From positions 86,501 to 150,500 of the forward strand of contig JALERM010000052.1 of assembly GCA_022764165.1 (NCBI GenBank): a DNA stretch of 64,000 bases. Reading direction: 5' to 3'. The first letter of the stretch is position 1, and each line of letters starts with the position of its first letter. This document shows positions 44,880 to 53,480 of this stretch, piece by piece. Position numbers and translations under genes: made by a program. A model generated the notes under the pieces. The model was given only the letters and a program-made list of their open reading frames with translations, ran no database searches and was not told the DNA's origin. This DNA is from Eubacterium sp. (GTDB lineage Bacteria; Bacillota; Clostridia; Lachnospirales; Lachnospiraceae).

Positions 44880-45872
44880 ATGGAACATTATAACCCGTTA
44901 CTGGAAAAAAACAGCAGCAAAAAATTTTTTACAATTGGAGAGATTATGCTTCGTCTGAGCCCTCCAAACTATGAGAAGATCCGCATGGCCAGCAGTTTTG
45001 AGGCCAGCTATGGCGGAAGTGAAGCTAACATCGCACTGGCACTGGCAAATATGGGTGTGGACAGCACTTTCTTTTCTGTAGTGCCGAATAACAGTCTGGG
45101 AACCTATTATCTGGAAACCGGTTATGGAATTCGTGCCAGCAAGGTTACTTATGACCGTAAACACAGTGCCATGACAGAGTATGATTTTGATCAGGTAGAT
45201 ATGAATGCACTTCTGGAGGGATATGACTGGCTGCATCTGAGCGGCATTACCCCGGCTCTGGGTCAGAACTGCCGGAAGATGATCATGGACTGCCTGCGTA
45301 CCGCCAAAGAAAAAGGAATGATGGTAAGCTTTGACGGAAACTTCCGCAGTACTTTGTGGAGCTGGGAAGAGGCAAGAGATTTCTGTACCGAATGTCTGCC
45401 GTATATTGATGTGCTTCTGGGAATTGAACCGTATCACCTCTGGAAAGATGACAATGATCACAGCAAAGGTGACTGGAAAGACGGTGTGCCGCTGCAGCCA
45501 ACCTATGAACAGCAGGACGAGGTATTCCAGCATTTTGTAGAAAAATACCCGAACCTGAAGTGCATTGCCCGTCATGTTCGGTATGCCCACAGCGGAAGCG
45601 AGAACAGCCTGAAAGCTTACATGTGGTACGAAGGACATACCTTTGAAAGCCGCCTGTTTACCTTCAACATCCTTGATCGCGTAGGCGGCGGAGATGCATT
45701 CGCCAGCGGCCTGATTTATGCCATGATGCACAACTACCGCCCCATGGATATGGTCAACTTCGCAGTAGCCAGCAGCGTGATCAAACACACTATCCACGGT
45801 GACGCCAACATCACGGATGATGTGAAAACCATTCAGAACCTGATGAACATGAACTACGATATCAAGAGATAA
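44880..45872 (+). CDS. kdgK: PfkB-family sugar kinase, probably 2-dehydro-3-deoxygluconate kinase
   Basis: Ribokinase-fold kinase of 330 aa. It has the N-terminal IGEIMLRLSPPNYEKIRMASSFEASYGGSEANIALALANMG, the DGNFRSTLWS sugar-site region, the catalytic anion hole VGGGDAFASGLIYA with the active-site Asp, and a C-terminal DANITDDV. These match KDG kinases more than fructokinases, but the substrate is inferred. It stands alone between its own promoter-like site and a terminator, without other uronate genes nearby. Confidence 0.85.
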   Translation: MEHYNPLLEKNSSKKFFTIGEIMLRLSPPNYEKIRMASSFEASYGGSEANIALALANMGVDSTFFSVVPNNSLGTYYLETGYGIRASKVTYDRKHSAMTEYDFDQVDMNALLEGYDWLHLSGITPALGQNCRKMIMDCLRTAKEKGMMVSFDGNFRSTLWSWEEARDFCTECLPYIDVLLGIEPYHLWKDDNDHSKGDWKDGVPLQPTYEQQDEVFQHFVEKYPNLKCIARHVRYAHSGSENSLKAYMWYEGHTFESRLFTFNILDRVGGGDAFASGLIYAMMHNYRPMDMVNFAVASSVIKHTIHGDANITDDVKTIQNLMNMNYDIKR

Positions 45873-45877
45873 TGCGG

Positions 45878-45910
45878 AAACAGGAGCAGCGGAGGCTGCT
45901 CCTGTTTTGT
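45878..45910 (+). terminator. Rho-independent terminator after the sugar kinase
   Basis: AAACAGGAGCAGC, loop GGAG, GCTGCTCCTGTTTTG. Confidence 0.9.
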
Positions 45911-45922
45911 AATTCATTTGAA

Positions 45923-45937
45923 TGGGGACGGAGAATC
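45923..45937. repeat. GGGACGGAGAATC repeat half
   Basis: GGGGACGGAGAATC matches the left arm of the hairpin at 36480 over 13 bases but has no complementary right arm, so it looks like a decayed copy. Confidence 0.45.
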
Positions 45938-45954
45938 ATAATGAAAAAAGTCCT

Positions 45955-45982
45955 TTGAAAATACCAGATTTTGTGTTATGAT
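45955..45982 (+). promoter_or_regulatory. Promoter of glnS
   Basis: TTGAAA (45955-45960), 16-base spacer, TATGAT (45977-45982). Confidence 0.6.
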
Positions 45983-46020
45983 GCTACCAGTAAAGACTTG
46001 TATTTATGAGGAGGAAGACC

Positions 46021-47685
46021 ATGGAAAAAGAGGTAGTTTCCAGAAATTTTATTGAACAGATTATTGATAAAGATCTTGCAGAAGGTAAGTATGAGACGAT
46101 TTGTACCCGTTTTCCGCCGGAACCTAACGGATATCTGCATATCGGACATGCTAAGTCGATTCTGCTGAATTATGGACTTTCCCAGGAATTTAATGGCAGA
46201 TTTAACCTGCGTTTTGATGATACAAACCCGACGAAAGAAAAAATTGAATTTGTAGAATCCATTAAAGCCGATGTGAAATGGCTGGGTGCTGACTGGGAAG
46301 ACCGTCTGTTTTTTGCATCCAATTATTTTGATCAGATGTATGAAGCAGCAGTTAAGTTGATTAAAAAAGGCAAAGCATTTGTTTGTGATTTGACAGCAGA
46401 AGAAATTCGTGAGTACAGAGGTACTCTGACAGAGCCGGGAAAGAACAGCCCTTACCGTGACCGCAGTGTGGAAGAAAATCTGGACCTGTTTGAACGGATG
46501 AAGAACGGTGAATTTGAGGATGGAAGTAAAGTACTCCGTGCAAAGATTGACATGGCGTCACCGAACATCAATATGCGCGATCCGGTTATTTACCGTGTGG
46601 CTCATATGACCCACCATAACACCGGAGATAAATGGTGTATTTATCCGATGTATGACTTTGCACATCCGATTGAAGATGCCATTGAAGGTGTGACCCATTC
46701 TATCTGTACACTGGAATTTGAAGATCACCGTCCGCTGTATGACTGGGTGGTAAAAGAACTGGAATATCCATTCCCGCCGAAGCAGATTGAGTTCGCAAAA
46801 CTGTATCTGACCAACGTGGTTACCGGAAAACGTTATATCAAGCGTCTGGTTGAGGAAGGAATCGTGGATGGCTGGGATGATCCGCGTCTGGTATCTATTG
46901 CCGCACTGAGAAGAAGAGGATTTACACCGGAATCAATCAAAATGTTCGTAGAACTGTGTGGCGTTTCCAAGGCAAATAGTTCGGTGGATTATGCAATGCT
47001 GGAGTATTGCATCCGTGAAGATCTGAAACTGAAACGGTCCCGTGTGATGGCAGTTCTGGATCCGCTGAAACTGATTATTGACAATTATCCGGAAGGTCAG
47101 GTTGAGGAACTGGAAGCTCCGAACAACATGGAAAATGAAGAACTTGGCAGCAGAATGGTTCCTTTCAGCAAAGAACTGTATATTGAAAGAGAAGATTTCA
47201 TGGTTGAACCGCCGAAGAAATACAAACGGCTGTACCCGGGCAATGAAGTACGTCTGATGAATGCATATTTTGTCACCTGTACCGGATACGATACCGATGA
47301 AGAAGGTAATGTAACCGCTGTTCACTGTACCTATGATCCTGCCACCAAGGGAGGAAATGCTCCGGACGGCCGCAAAGTGAAAGGAACGATTCACTGGGTA
47401 AGTGCACAGGACAATGTAAAAGCAGAAGTACGTCTGTATGAAAATATTATTGACGAAGAGAAAGGTGTCTACAATGAAGACGGTTCTCTGAATCTGAATC
47501 CGAATTCACTTACAATCGTAAAAGACTGTTATCTGGAAAGAAGCCTGAAAGATGCAAAACCATACGACAGCTTCCAGTTTGTAAGAAATGGATTCTTCTG
47601 TGTGGATGCAAAGGATTCCAAAGAAGATGCTCTGGTATTTAACCGGATCGTATCTCTGAAGAGTTCTTTCAAACTGCCGAAATAA
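46021..47685 (+). CDS. glnS: Glutaminyl-tRNA synthetase
   Basis: Class I synthetase charging tRNA-Gln directly, 554 aa. It has the N-terminal [22 protein letters not shown] with [90 protein letters not shown], and [23 protein letters not shown], followed by two beta-barrel anticodon domains. At the KMSKS position, where E. coli has VMSKRKL, this protein reads VVTGKRYI. Most Firmicutes make Gln-tRNA by the amidotransferase route, so the gene indicates an acquired GlnRS, as in many Lachnospiraceae. ATG 46021 follows GAGGAGGAAG. Confidence 0.96.
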   Translation: MEKEVVSRNFIEQIIDKDLAEGKYETICTRFPPEPNGYLHIGHAKSILLNYGLSQEFNGRFNLRFDDTNPTKEKIEFVESIKADVKWLGADWEDRLFFASNYFDQMYEAAVKLIKKGKAFVCDLTAEEIREYRGTLTEPGKNSPYRDRSVEENLDLFERMKNGEFEDGSKVLRAKIDMASPNINMRDPVIYRVAHMTHHNTGDKWCIYPMYDFAHPIEDAIEGVTHSICTLEFEDHRPLYDWVVKELEYPFPPKQIEFAKLYLTNVVTGKRYIKRLVEEGIVDGWDDPRLVSIAALRRRGFTPESIKMFVELCGVSKANSSVDYAMLEYCIREDLKLKRSRVMAVLDPLKLIIDNYPEGQVEELEAPNNMENEELGSRMVPFSKELYIEREDFMVEPPKKYKRLYPGNEVRLMNAYFVTCTGYDTDEEGNVTAVHCTYDPATKGGNAPDGRKVKGTIHWVSAQDNVKAEVRLYENIIDEEKGVYNEDGSLNLNPNSLTIVKDCYLERSLKDAKPYDSFQFVRNGFFCVDAKDSKEDALVFNRIVSLKSSFKLPK

Positions 47686-47715
47686 AATCGGCATATCAGA
47701 ATCAGGTGAAAGATG

Positions 47716-47857
47716 ATTCCCGCCCGACAGGGCGGTGAACATATCTTTGCATAAAGAGGGCGGGAACAGTTGTGGTTTGCGAAACATAACTGTTCAGTAC
47801 GGGATAGTGGCTGCTGAATAGTTACTGTAAAACATACTACTGACAGTTGGGAGGAAT
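47716..47857 (+). other. Structured intergenic region upstream of the UPF0303 gene
   Basis: Several stems are possible: TTCCCGCCC with GGGCGGGAA, the competing CCCGCCC with GGGCGG, CAGTT..GGTTT with AAAC..AACTG (47767-47792), and AACTGTTCAGT with ACTGACAGTT closing near 47850. No known RNA class was recognised and no gene is seen. Confidence 0.35.
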
Positions 47858-47861
47858 AATT

Positions 47862-48356
47862 ATGACAGTAGAAGAATTAGTAAAAGTCCTTGAAATGCAG
47901 GAAGAGATTCTCCAGTTCTCCAGTTTCACAAATGCAGATGCCTGGGAACTGGGCAATATGGTGATACAGGAGGCAAAACGGCTTGGGCTCACAGTTGCCG
48001 TGCGTATTCGCCTGAACAATGGGTATACGGTATTTCAGTATGGCATGGACGGCACCAATCTGCTTAATGAACAGTGGATGACCCGAAAAGAAAACACCGT
48101 AAAGACGCTGGAAGAAAGCAGTCTTCGCTTCTGCATGAACCTTCGTGCAAATCAGGAAAGCCTGGAAGACCATTTCCTTGATCCACGTGAATATGCAGCC
48201 TGTGGAGGAGGATTCCCTATCCGTGTAGAAGAAGTGGGAGTCATCGGAACAATTGTTGTGTCCGGACTGGATCATGTATCCGATCACGACCTTCTGGTCA
48301 AATGCATCAGCAAATACCTGCATGTGGCCGAAGTACCGCGGATTCGAGCAGTGTAA
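47862..48356 (+). CDS. UPF0303 / heme-degrading-domain family protein
   Basis: A 164-aa protein of the GlcG/HbpS-like (DUF336) fold, UPF0303 type. Family features are MTVEELVKVLEMQEEILQFSSFTNADAWELGNMVIQEAKR, TVAVRIRLNNGYTVFQYGMDGT, HFLDPREYAACGGGFPIRVEEVGVIGTIVVSGL and DHDLLVKCISKYL. Relatives are annotated as heme-degrading or flavin/heme-binding, but a specific activity is unproven. The ATG at 47862 follows GGGAGGAAT. A perfect palindrome follows the stop. Confidence 0.85.
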   Translation: MTVEELVKVLEMQEEILQFSSFTNADAWELGNMVIQEAKRLGLTVAVRIRLNNGYTVFQYGMDGTNLLNEQWMTRKENTVKTLEESSLRFCMNLRANQESLEDHFLDPREYAACGGGFPIRVEEVGVIGTIVVSGLDHVSDHDLLVKCISKYLHVAEVPRIRAV

Positions 48357-48368
48357 AAAAGTTGAAAT

Positions 48369-48422
48369 TACCCCGGGGAAAAAGTAAAAGTCCCCGGGGA
48401 CTTTTACTTTTTCCCCGGGGTA
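48369..48422. repeat. Perfect 54-bp palindrome with three CCCCGGGG cores
   Basis: The left arm TACCCCGGGGAAAAAGTAAA continues to AGTCCCC and is followed without spacer by its exact reverse complement. CCCCGGGG occurs at 48371, 48392 and 48413. It could act as the terminator of the UPF0303 gene. A related palindrome is at 49772. Confidence 0.9.
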
Positions 48423-48430
48423 TTCTTAAC

Positions 48431-48684
48431 TTATAGGCTTCATTGATTAGTTTGTGGATGTTCCTCCTACCATTTTTCGTTTTCGATAGGCTCTAATAGC
48501 TGCTATTATTATTTCCATCCTATCTTTTTTTGATTTTTATAGGCTATATCATTTGGTTCTGGGATTTGTAGCCTACGCTTTTATCAATTTCAGTAAGCTC
48601 AGTAAGGTATTTTCGGAATTTTTAGCCTACGTTTCTTCTTATTTGGTAGGATGAAAATCAAATAAGAATCATTTGAGCCTATAA
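48431..48684. mobile_element. MITE-like or structured 254-bp AT-rich element
   Basis: The ends TTATAGGCTTCATTGATT and AATCATTTGAGCCTATAA are inverted repeats matching at 15 of 18 positions. The interior contains several further TAGGCT/AGCCTA units that can pair locally (for example TATAGGCTA with TAGCCTACG). No ORF of note lies inside. It is either a miniature inverted-repeat element or a multi-branched RNA; no transposase relation is known. Confidence 0.45.
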
Positions 48685-48709
48685 TGAGTAGTTCGACGCA
48701 AAATAATGG

Positions 48710-49657
48710 CTACCTGAACTGTAACAGCGGCAAGGCTGCCATCATGTCCGCAGGAAGCGGCGCACGAAACTGCAGTGGTTCTCCCGTGATAGGATGAACA
48801 AATTCCAGTGCATGTGAGTGAAGCGCCTGCCTGTTCATGTGTACAGTGTCCGGATTGTACAGGGTATCGCCGCACAGTGGATGTCCGATGGATGTCATAT
48901 GAACACGAATCTGGTGGGTTCGTCCGGTTTCCAGGTGAAGTTCCGCCAGTGATATGCCATGGCTGAGAACGGCAGGATCACTGGAACTTCCCTGGAAAGA
49001 AGAACCGGGATAATAGGCCAGCCGCTGATAGTGTGTGATGGCAGGCTCTCCATGCTCCGGATCCACACATCGTTCAATCACAGAGTCCCCCACCCGGCCG
49101 ATAGAGGTATCTATGGTGCCGCTGGGAGGAAGGCAGCCTTCCACTAATGCCAGATAGGTGCGGTGGATCTCACGGTTTTTCATTTGCTGTGACAGAATCG
49201 CTCCGCTCAGCATATTCTTTGACAGAATCAAGAGTCCGGTGGTGTCCCGGTCAAGACGATTGATACAGCGAAATACAAAAGGAATGCCCTGAGATTCATA
49301 ATACCAGGCAATGCCGTTGGCAAGTGTATTTTCATAATTTCCAATCGAAGGGTGGATAGGAGTATCTGCCTGCTTATCGATAATCAACAAATCTTCATCT
49401 TCATATATGATATGAATGGGAAGAGGAACCGGAACAATCTTTTCAGAAGGCATTTCATCTTTCAGGCAAATCTTCAGTTCATCACCAGCCTGCAGGGGAA
49501 AATAAAAAAGTGCAGGCTCCCCATTAAGAATGACAGAACCCGGATGCTGCTTCAGGTACGTGCGGATATGGCGAGAATAACCGTGCTGCGAGAGAAAATC
49601 TCCTGTTCGCATGCCGTGTTCAGTATTTGTTATGTGGTAAGTGAATATTCGCTGCAT
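48710..49657 (-). CDS. RluA/RluD-family RNA pseudouridine synthase
   Basis: A 315-aa pseudouridine synthase. The S4-like region (RTGDFLSQHGYSRHIRTYLKQHPGSVILNGEPA) occupies residues about 15-55. The catalytic motif is CINRLDRDTTGLLILSKN, followed by HRTYLALVEGCLPPSGTIDTSIGR, LAELHLETGRTHQIRVHMTSIGHPLCGDTLYN and FRAPLPADM. The specific uridines modified are unknown. The ATG at 49657 follows AAAGGAGCC on the minus strand. Both ends of the gene are flanked by CCCCGGGG palindromes, and a MITE-like element lies at its 3' end. Confidence 0.93.
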   Translation of the reverse strand: MQRIFTYHITNTEHGMRTGDFLSQHGYSRHIRTYLKQHPGSVILNGEPALFYFPLQAGDELKICLKDEMPSEKIVPVPLPIHIIYEDEDLLIIDKQADTPIHPSIGNYENTLANGIAWYYESQGIPFVFRCINRLDRDTTGLLILSKNMLSGAILSQQMKNREIHRTYLALVEGCLPPSGTIDTSIGRVGDSVIERCVDPEHGEPAITHYQRLAYYPGSSFQGSSSDPAVLSHGISLAELHLETGRTHQIRVHMTSIGHPLCGDTLYNPDTVHMNRQALHSHALEFVHPITGEPLQFRAPLPADMMAALPLLQFR

Positions 49658-49771
49658 AGAGGCTCCTTTATCATTTCCTGTCTATAATTATGCAGTATCT
49701 TCGCCGTTGCGGGCAAAAATACAGTGAAAATATCTTAACATAACTAGTGAGATTGGGCAATCGACAGATTT

Positions 49772-49811
49772 AAATTGCCCCGGGGATTTTTACATTCTCC
49801 CCGGGGCAATT
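49772..49811. repeat. CCCCGGGG palindrome, second copy
   Basis: AATTGCCCCGGGGA and TCCCCGGGGCAATT form 14-base perfect arms around an 11-base loop. The remaining gap between the divergent genes holds only the promoter below. Confidence 0.8.
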
Positions 49812-49826
49812 ATTTGCAAGAACTAA

Positions 49827-49855
49827 TTGTAGAATTGAAAGAATTGTGTTAGAAT
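49827..49855 (+). promoter_or_regulatory. Promoter of the lactonase-family gene
   Basis: TTGTAG (49827-49832), 17-base spacer, TAGAAT (49850-49855). Confidence 0.5.
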
Positions 49856-49941
49856 AGGCATCAGATAGAGAAATTCCGGAAGATATCTAAGCAATGCAGT
49901 GATGTACATAAGGTTTCCGGAGGTTGAAAGGATGGATGATC

Positions 49942-51000
49942 ATGGAAAAAGAAAAATATATTGCCTATGTCGGCACCTATACACATGGCAGCAGTATTGG
50001 AATTCATCTTTATGATGTGGATGTGGAAGAGGGTACACTTTCAGAACGGAAAGTGGTGCCGGTGAATAACTCTTCTTATGTGGTAAAGTCCAAGAATGGA
50101 AAGTATCTGTATTCCATCGCAGATGAAGGTGTTGCCGTATTTGCGATTAAAGAAGATGGTGACCTGGAGCCTATCAATAAAGTGGATATTGATGGAATGC
50201 GCGGCTGTTATCTTTCTGTGGATGATAATGGAAAATATCTGTTTGTTGGTGGATATCATGACGGAAAAGTGACGGCAGTTCATACACACAGAGATGGAAG
50301 ACTGGGTAAAGTGTTTGACGGTGTATTTCATAAAGGAATCGGAAGTGTAGCAGAGCGTAATTTCCGCCCGCATGTAAGCTGTGTGCTGCCGACTCCGGAA
50401 GGAAAGTACATTTGTGCAGTTGATAATGGAATCGACCAGGTTAAACTGTATCGTATCAACACTACAAGAAATCGTCTGGAACTGGTGGATATTCTCAGAT
50501 GTAAACGTGAGTCCGGTCCGAGGGAAATCGTATTCAGCAAAGATGGAAAGTATGCATACATTCTTTTTGAGCTGATTAATACAGTAGGTGTATTCCGGTA
50601 TAAAGATAACGGAAAGACTCCGGAGTTTGAATTGGTTCAGACGATTGAGACATTGTCAGATGAACTGGATCCGCAGCATGATTGTGCCGCAGCTATTACC
50701 ATTTCTCCGGATGGAAAGTATTTGTTTACTTCTACTGCAGGAGATAACTCTGTGGCAATGTTCACTATCAATCAGGAGGACGGTACCCTGGTAAAAGATT
50801 TTGCACTGCCGATCAGCGGAGAATATCCGAAGGATATTGCCCTGTTCCCGGATGGCAAACATATTGCAGTTGTGAATCATGAGTCCAACAGTATTACCAC
50901 ATTTACCATTGATTATGAAAATAAAGTCCTGGTGATGAAGGGAAGACCGATGAAGGTGGAGACTCCGAACTGTATTCTGATTACCAAAGTTGAAGTGTAA
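49942..51000 (+). CDS. Lactonase-family beta-propeller protein (6-phosphogluconolactonase-like)
   Basis: A 352-aa seven-bladed propeller of the YkgB/Pgl lactonase family. Visible repeats are YVGTYTHGSSIGIHLYDVD, NGKYLYSIADEGVAVFAI, VDDNGKYLFVGGYHDGKVTAVHTHRDG, FRPHVSCVLPTPEGKYICAVDNGIDQVKLYRI, GPREIVFSKDGKYAYILFEL, ISPDGKYLFTSTAGDNSVAMFTI and YPKDIALFPDGKHIAVVNHES. The family hydrolyses 6-phosphogluconolactone in some bacteria; activity here is inferred. ATG 49942 is favoured by GGATGG six bases upstream. Confidence 0.88.
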   Translation: MEKEKYIAYVGTYTHGSSIGIHLYDVDVEEGTLSERKVVPVNNSSYVVKSKNGKYLYSIADEGVAVFAIKEDGDLEPINKVDIDGMRGCYLSVDDNGKYLFVGGYHDGKVTAVHTHRDGRLGKVFDGVFHKGIGSVAERNFRPHVSCVLPTPEGKYICAVDNGIDQVKLYRINTTRNRLELVDILRCKRESGPREIVFSKDGKYAYILFELINTVGVFRYKDNGKTPEFELVQTIETLSDELDPQHDCAAAITISPDGKYLFTSTAGDNSVAMFTINQEDGTLVKDFALPISGEYPKDIALFPDGKHIAVVNHESNSITTFTIDYENKVLVMKGRPMKVETPNCILITKVEV

Positions 51001-51043
51001 CGTTAATAAATGTAGCCATTAAATGAGAAATTGTAACTGATGA

Positions 51044-51125
51044 GGTCTATACAAGAAAAAAGTTTGCCAGAACCCCGTTTTTTTGATTTTGCGGGGTCTT
51101 GGCAGACTTTTTTCTTGTATAGACC
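51044..51125. terminator. Long bidirectional terminator
   Basis: GGTCTATACAAGAAAAAAGT plus TTGCCAGAACCCCG pairs with its near-exact complement at 51091-51125, a stem of about 34 base pairs with a few G-U pairs, between the convergent lactonase and aroC genes. Runs of A and T allow termination in both directions. Confidence 0.85.
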
Positions 51126-51199
51126 CTGTTAGTGTTTACCACCTTCCAAGAGGAAGTCTCCGGTGGATAGCAGGGGTGAATAGATGTATATCGCCCGCT

Positions 51200-51228
51200 G
51201 GTGACTACGAACCCGTCCCCTGGTCACC
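51200..51228. repeat. GTGACTAYG...GTCAC palindromic repeat, copy 2
   Basis: GGTGACTACGAACCCGTCCC continues to CTGGTCACC. GGTGAC pairs with GTCACC. The repeat reaches into aroC and supplies its stop codon. A fragment GTCTCCGGTGGATAGC at about 51157 resembles the ftsH leader repeat. Confidence 0.75.
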
Positions 51229-52318
51229 CATAAATCTTTTCCAGATACTCCATCTTTGCGCTCATATTCATCAGAAGTGCATCCGCAATCACCAGTGCAG
51301 CCATGGATTCTACCACAACCACCGCCCGTGGAACGATGATCGGGTCGTGGCGTCCTTTGATAGAAATCTCTATCTCTTCCCCTGATTTATTGACCGTATG
51401 TTGCAGTGAGGCAATGGAAGGTGTTGGTTTGATGGCAGCACGGAAAATGAGCTCACTTCCGTCACTGATACCTCCCAGCACTCCTCCTGCATGATTTGTC
51501 TTTTTGCCCATCGTACCGTCTTCTTTCAAAACGAAAGCGTCATTATTTTCCAGTCCGGTAGACTGTGCGGCAGCCATTCCTGAACCGATTTCAAATCCTT
51601 TGACAGCTCCGATGGAAAGTATGGCTTTTGCCAAGTTGGCATCCAGCTTTTCAAACACAGGGTCGCCAAGACCTGCAGGGAGTCCTTTCACCACACATTC
51701 CACCATACCGCCGGAAGAATTTTTATCTTTCATACAGTCATTCAGATAGTCGGCGGCTTTTGCGGCAGCGTCTGCATCCGGCATATACAGGTTGTTCCGG
51801 AAAATTTCTTCTTCATCAAAGGATGATATGGTGACAGGTCCGATGGTGCGTGTGTATGCCATGACAGAAATTCCCAGCTGTTCCAGCAGCCTGGCGGCAA
51901 TCGCACCGGCAGCCACACGGCCGATGGTCTCACGTCCGGATGAACGACCGCCTCCCCGGTAATCCCGGAATCCGTATTTCTGATCGAAGGTGTAGTCAGC
52001 GTGACCGGGGCGGTAGTAGGAAGCAATTTCGGAATAATCTTTGGAACGCTGAGAAGTATTTCTCACCATAAGAGAAATTGGAGTTCCTGTAGTCTTTCCC
52101 TCAAACACACCGGAGAGAATCTCAACGGCGTCGTCCTCCTTTCGGGGAGTGGCGAAACGGCTTTGCCCGGGTTTGCGCCTGTTTAAAAATATCTGAATAT
52201 CTTCCTCGCAGAGAGGAAGTCCGGCAGGGCAGCCATCAACGACAACACCGATACCGGCACCATGGGATTCCCCCCATGTGGAAATTCTGAAAATAGTACC
52301 AAATGATGATCCAGCCAT
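51224..52318 (-). CDS. aroC: Chorismate synthase
   Basis: Last step of the shikimate pathway, eliminating phosphate from EPSP with reduced FMN. The 364-aa protein has MAGSSFGTIFRISTWGESHGAGIGVVVDGCPAGLPL, RRKPGQSRFATPRKEDD, RPGHADYTFDQKYGFRDYRGGGRSSGRET (family signature), SGMAAAQSTGLENNDAF, NHAGGVLGGISDGSELIFRAAIKPTPSI and GRHDPIIVPRAVVVVESM. It stands alone on the minus strand. GGAG lies about 13 bases before the ATG, a slightly long spacing. Confidence 0.97.
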   Translation of the reverse strand: MAGSSFGTIFRISTWGESHGAGIGVVVDGCPAGLPLCEEDIQIFLNRRKPGQSRFATPRKEDDAVEILSGVFEGKTTGTPISLMVRNTSQRSKDYSEIASYYRPGHADYTFDQKYGFRDYRGGGRSSGRETIGRVAAGAIAARLLEQLGISVMAYTRTIGPVTISSFDEEEIFRNNLYMPDADAAAKAADYLNDCMKDKNSSGGMVECVVKGLPAGLGDPVFEKLDANLAKAILSIGAVKGFEIGSGMAAAQSTGLENNDAFVLKEDGTMGKKTNHAGGVLGGISDGSELIFRAAIKPTPSIASLQHTVNKSGEEIEISIKGRHDPIIVPRAVVVVESMAALVIADALLMNMSAKMEYLEKIYG

Positions 52319-52420
52319 AATAAAACTGGGCTCCTTTCTAATGCTTTTCCCGTAATTATAAAACAGGCCTGTAAATTTGTAAAGAAAAATGCCGTATGTG
52401 CTTTTTTCATGTAATTCCGG

Positions 52421-52448
52421 TTTGCTTTTAGGAAATAATATGATATAA
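52421..52448 (+). promoter_or_regulatory. Promoter upstream of the small membrane protein and pyrH
   Basis: TTGCTT (52421-52426), 16-base spacer, perfect TATAAT (52443-52448). Confidence 0.55.
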
Positions 52449-52482
52449 TAACATAAGAGTGTGATTACAAAGGAGTGTAACT

Positions 52483-52719
52483 ATGAGTCAGGCTAAAGTT
52501 GATAAGTATAAAAAAGAGAAAGCAAATCGTCAGAAAATAATGAAAAGAGAAAAAAGACTGCACCGCCTTGAGATGACAGCGATTGGTGTTGTCTGTGCAG
52601 TTTTTGTGGGATGGATCGGCTACTCTGTTTATGATAAAGTAAGTGCCAATCAGGAAACAGAAGTTATTACTTTTGATGCCGGAGCAGTTCAGGATTATCT
52701 GACAGGGCTGACAGAATAA
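52483..52719 (+). CDS. Small single-pass membrane protein of unknown function
   Basis: A 78-aa protein with a very basic start (KVDKYKKEKANRQKIMKREKRLHRLE), one hydrophobic helix (MTAIGVVCAVFVGWIGYSVYDKV) and a short acidic outside tail. This is a positive-inside, single-span topology. AAGGAGTG precedes the ATG. It is 19 bases before pyrH and probably cotranscribed. I recognise no family; it resembles short divisome or secretion-accessory proteins only in shape. Confidence 0.8.
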   Translation: MSQAKVDKYKKEKANRQKIMKREKRLHRLEMTAIGVVCAVFVGWIGYSVYDKVSANQETEVITFDAGAVQDYLTGLTE

Positions 52720-52738
52720 GGGAAAGGGAGTACAGTAT

Positions 52739-53437
52739 ATGAAGAGAGTATTGTTAAAACTGAGCGGAGAAGCTCTTGCGGGAGAGAAGAAAACAGGTTT
52801 TGATGAAGCGACCGTTACGGAGGTGGCAAAGCAGGTAAAAGTTCTTGTTGAAGAAGGAACTGAGATTGGTGTCGTGATCGGCGGCGGAAACTTCTGGAGG
52901 GGAAGAACCAGTGAAACCATCGACAGAACAAAAGCAGACCAGATTGGTATGCTGGCAACGGTGATGAACTGCATCTATGTATCCGAGATTTTCCGTTCCG
53001 TAGGTATGAAGACTGAGGTTCTGACTCCGTTTGTATGCGGTGCTTTTACGAAGCTGTTTTCCAAGGATGAGGCTAACGAATGCTTTGCACAGGGGAAGGT
53101 AGTATTTTTTGCAGGCGGAACCGGTCATCCATACTTCTCAACAGATACAACAACGGTACTTCGTGCAGTTGAGATCGAGGCAGAGACCATTTTGCTGGCA
53201 AAAGCCATCGATGGTGTGTATGACAGCGATCCAAAGATCAATCCAAACGCAGTGAAGTATGACAGTATTGACATTCAGGAAGTTATTGATAAAAAACTTG
53301 CTGTCATGGACCTGACCGCTTCGATTCTCTCTATGGAGAATAAGATGCCGATGCTGGTATTCGGTCTGAACGAAGAAAACAGCATCATCAAAGCAGCCCG
53401 CGGGGAAATCAATGGAACACGGGTAATTGTGAAATAA
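52739..53437 (+). CDS. pyrH: Uridylate kinase (UMP kinase)
   Basis: Hexameric amino-acid-kinase-fold enzyme phosphorylating UMP to UDP. The 232-aa protein has [95 protein letters not shown] and [21 protein letters not shown]. The ATG follows AAAGGGAG. Downstream frr, uppS, cdsA, dxr and rseP are in the standard Gram-positive order. Confidence 0.97.
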   Translation: MKRVLLKLSGEALAGEKKTGFDEATVTEVAKQVKVLVEEGTEIGVVIGGGNFWRGRTSETIDRTKADQIGMLATVMNCIYVSEIFRSVGMKTEVLTPFVCGAFTKLFSKDEANECFAQGKVVFFAGGTGHPYFSTDTTTVLRAVEIEAETILLAKAIDGVYDSDPKINPNAVKYDSIDIQEVIDKKLAVMDLTASILSMENKMPMLVFGLNEENSIIKAARGEINGTRVIVK

Positions 53438-53480
53438 AAATCAAAATGTGAAAATAAATGAAACCAGGAGGAACAATGAT

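Noticed and set aside
45940-46020. T-box leader before glnS
   Set aside because: No specifier stem or TGGNACCGCG antiterminator motif; the leader is too short.
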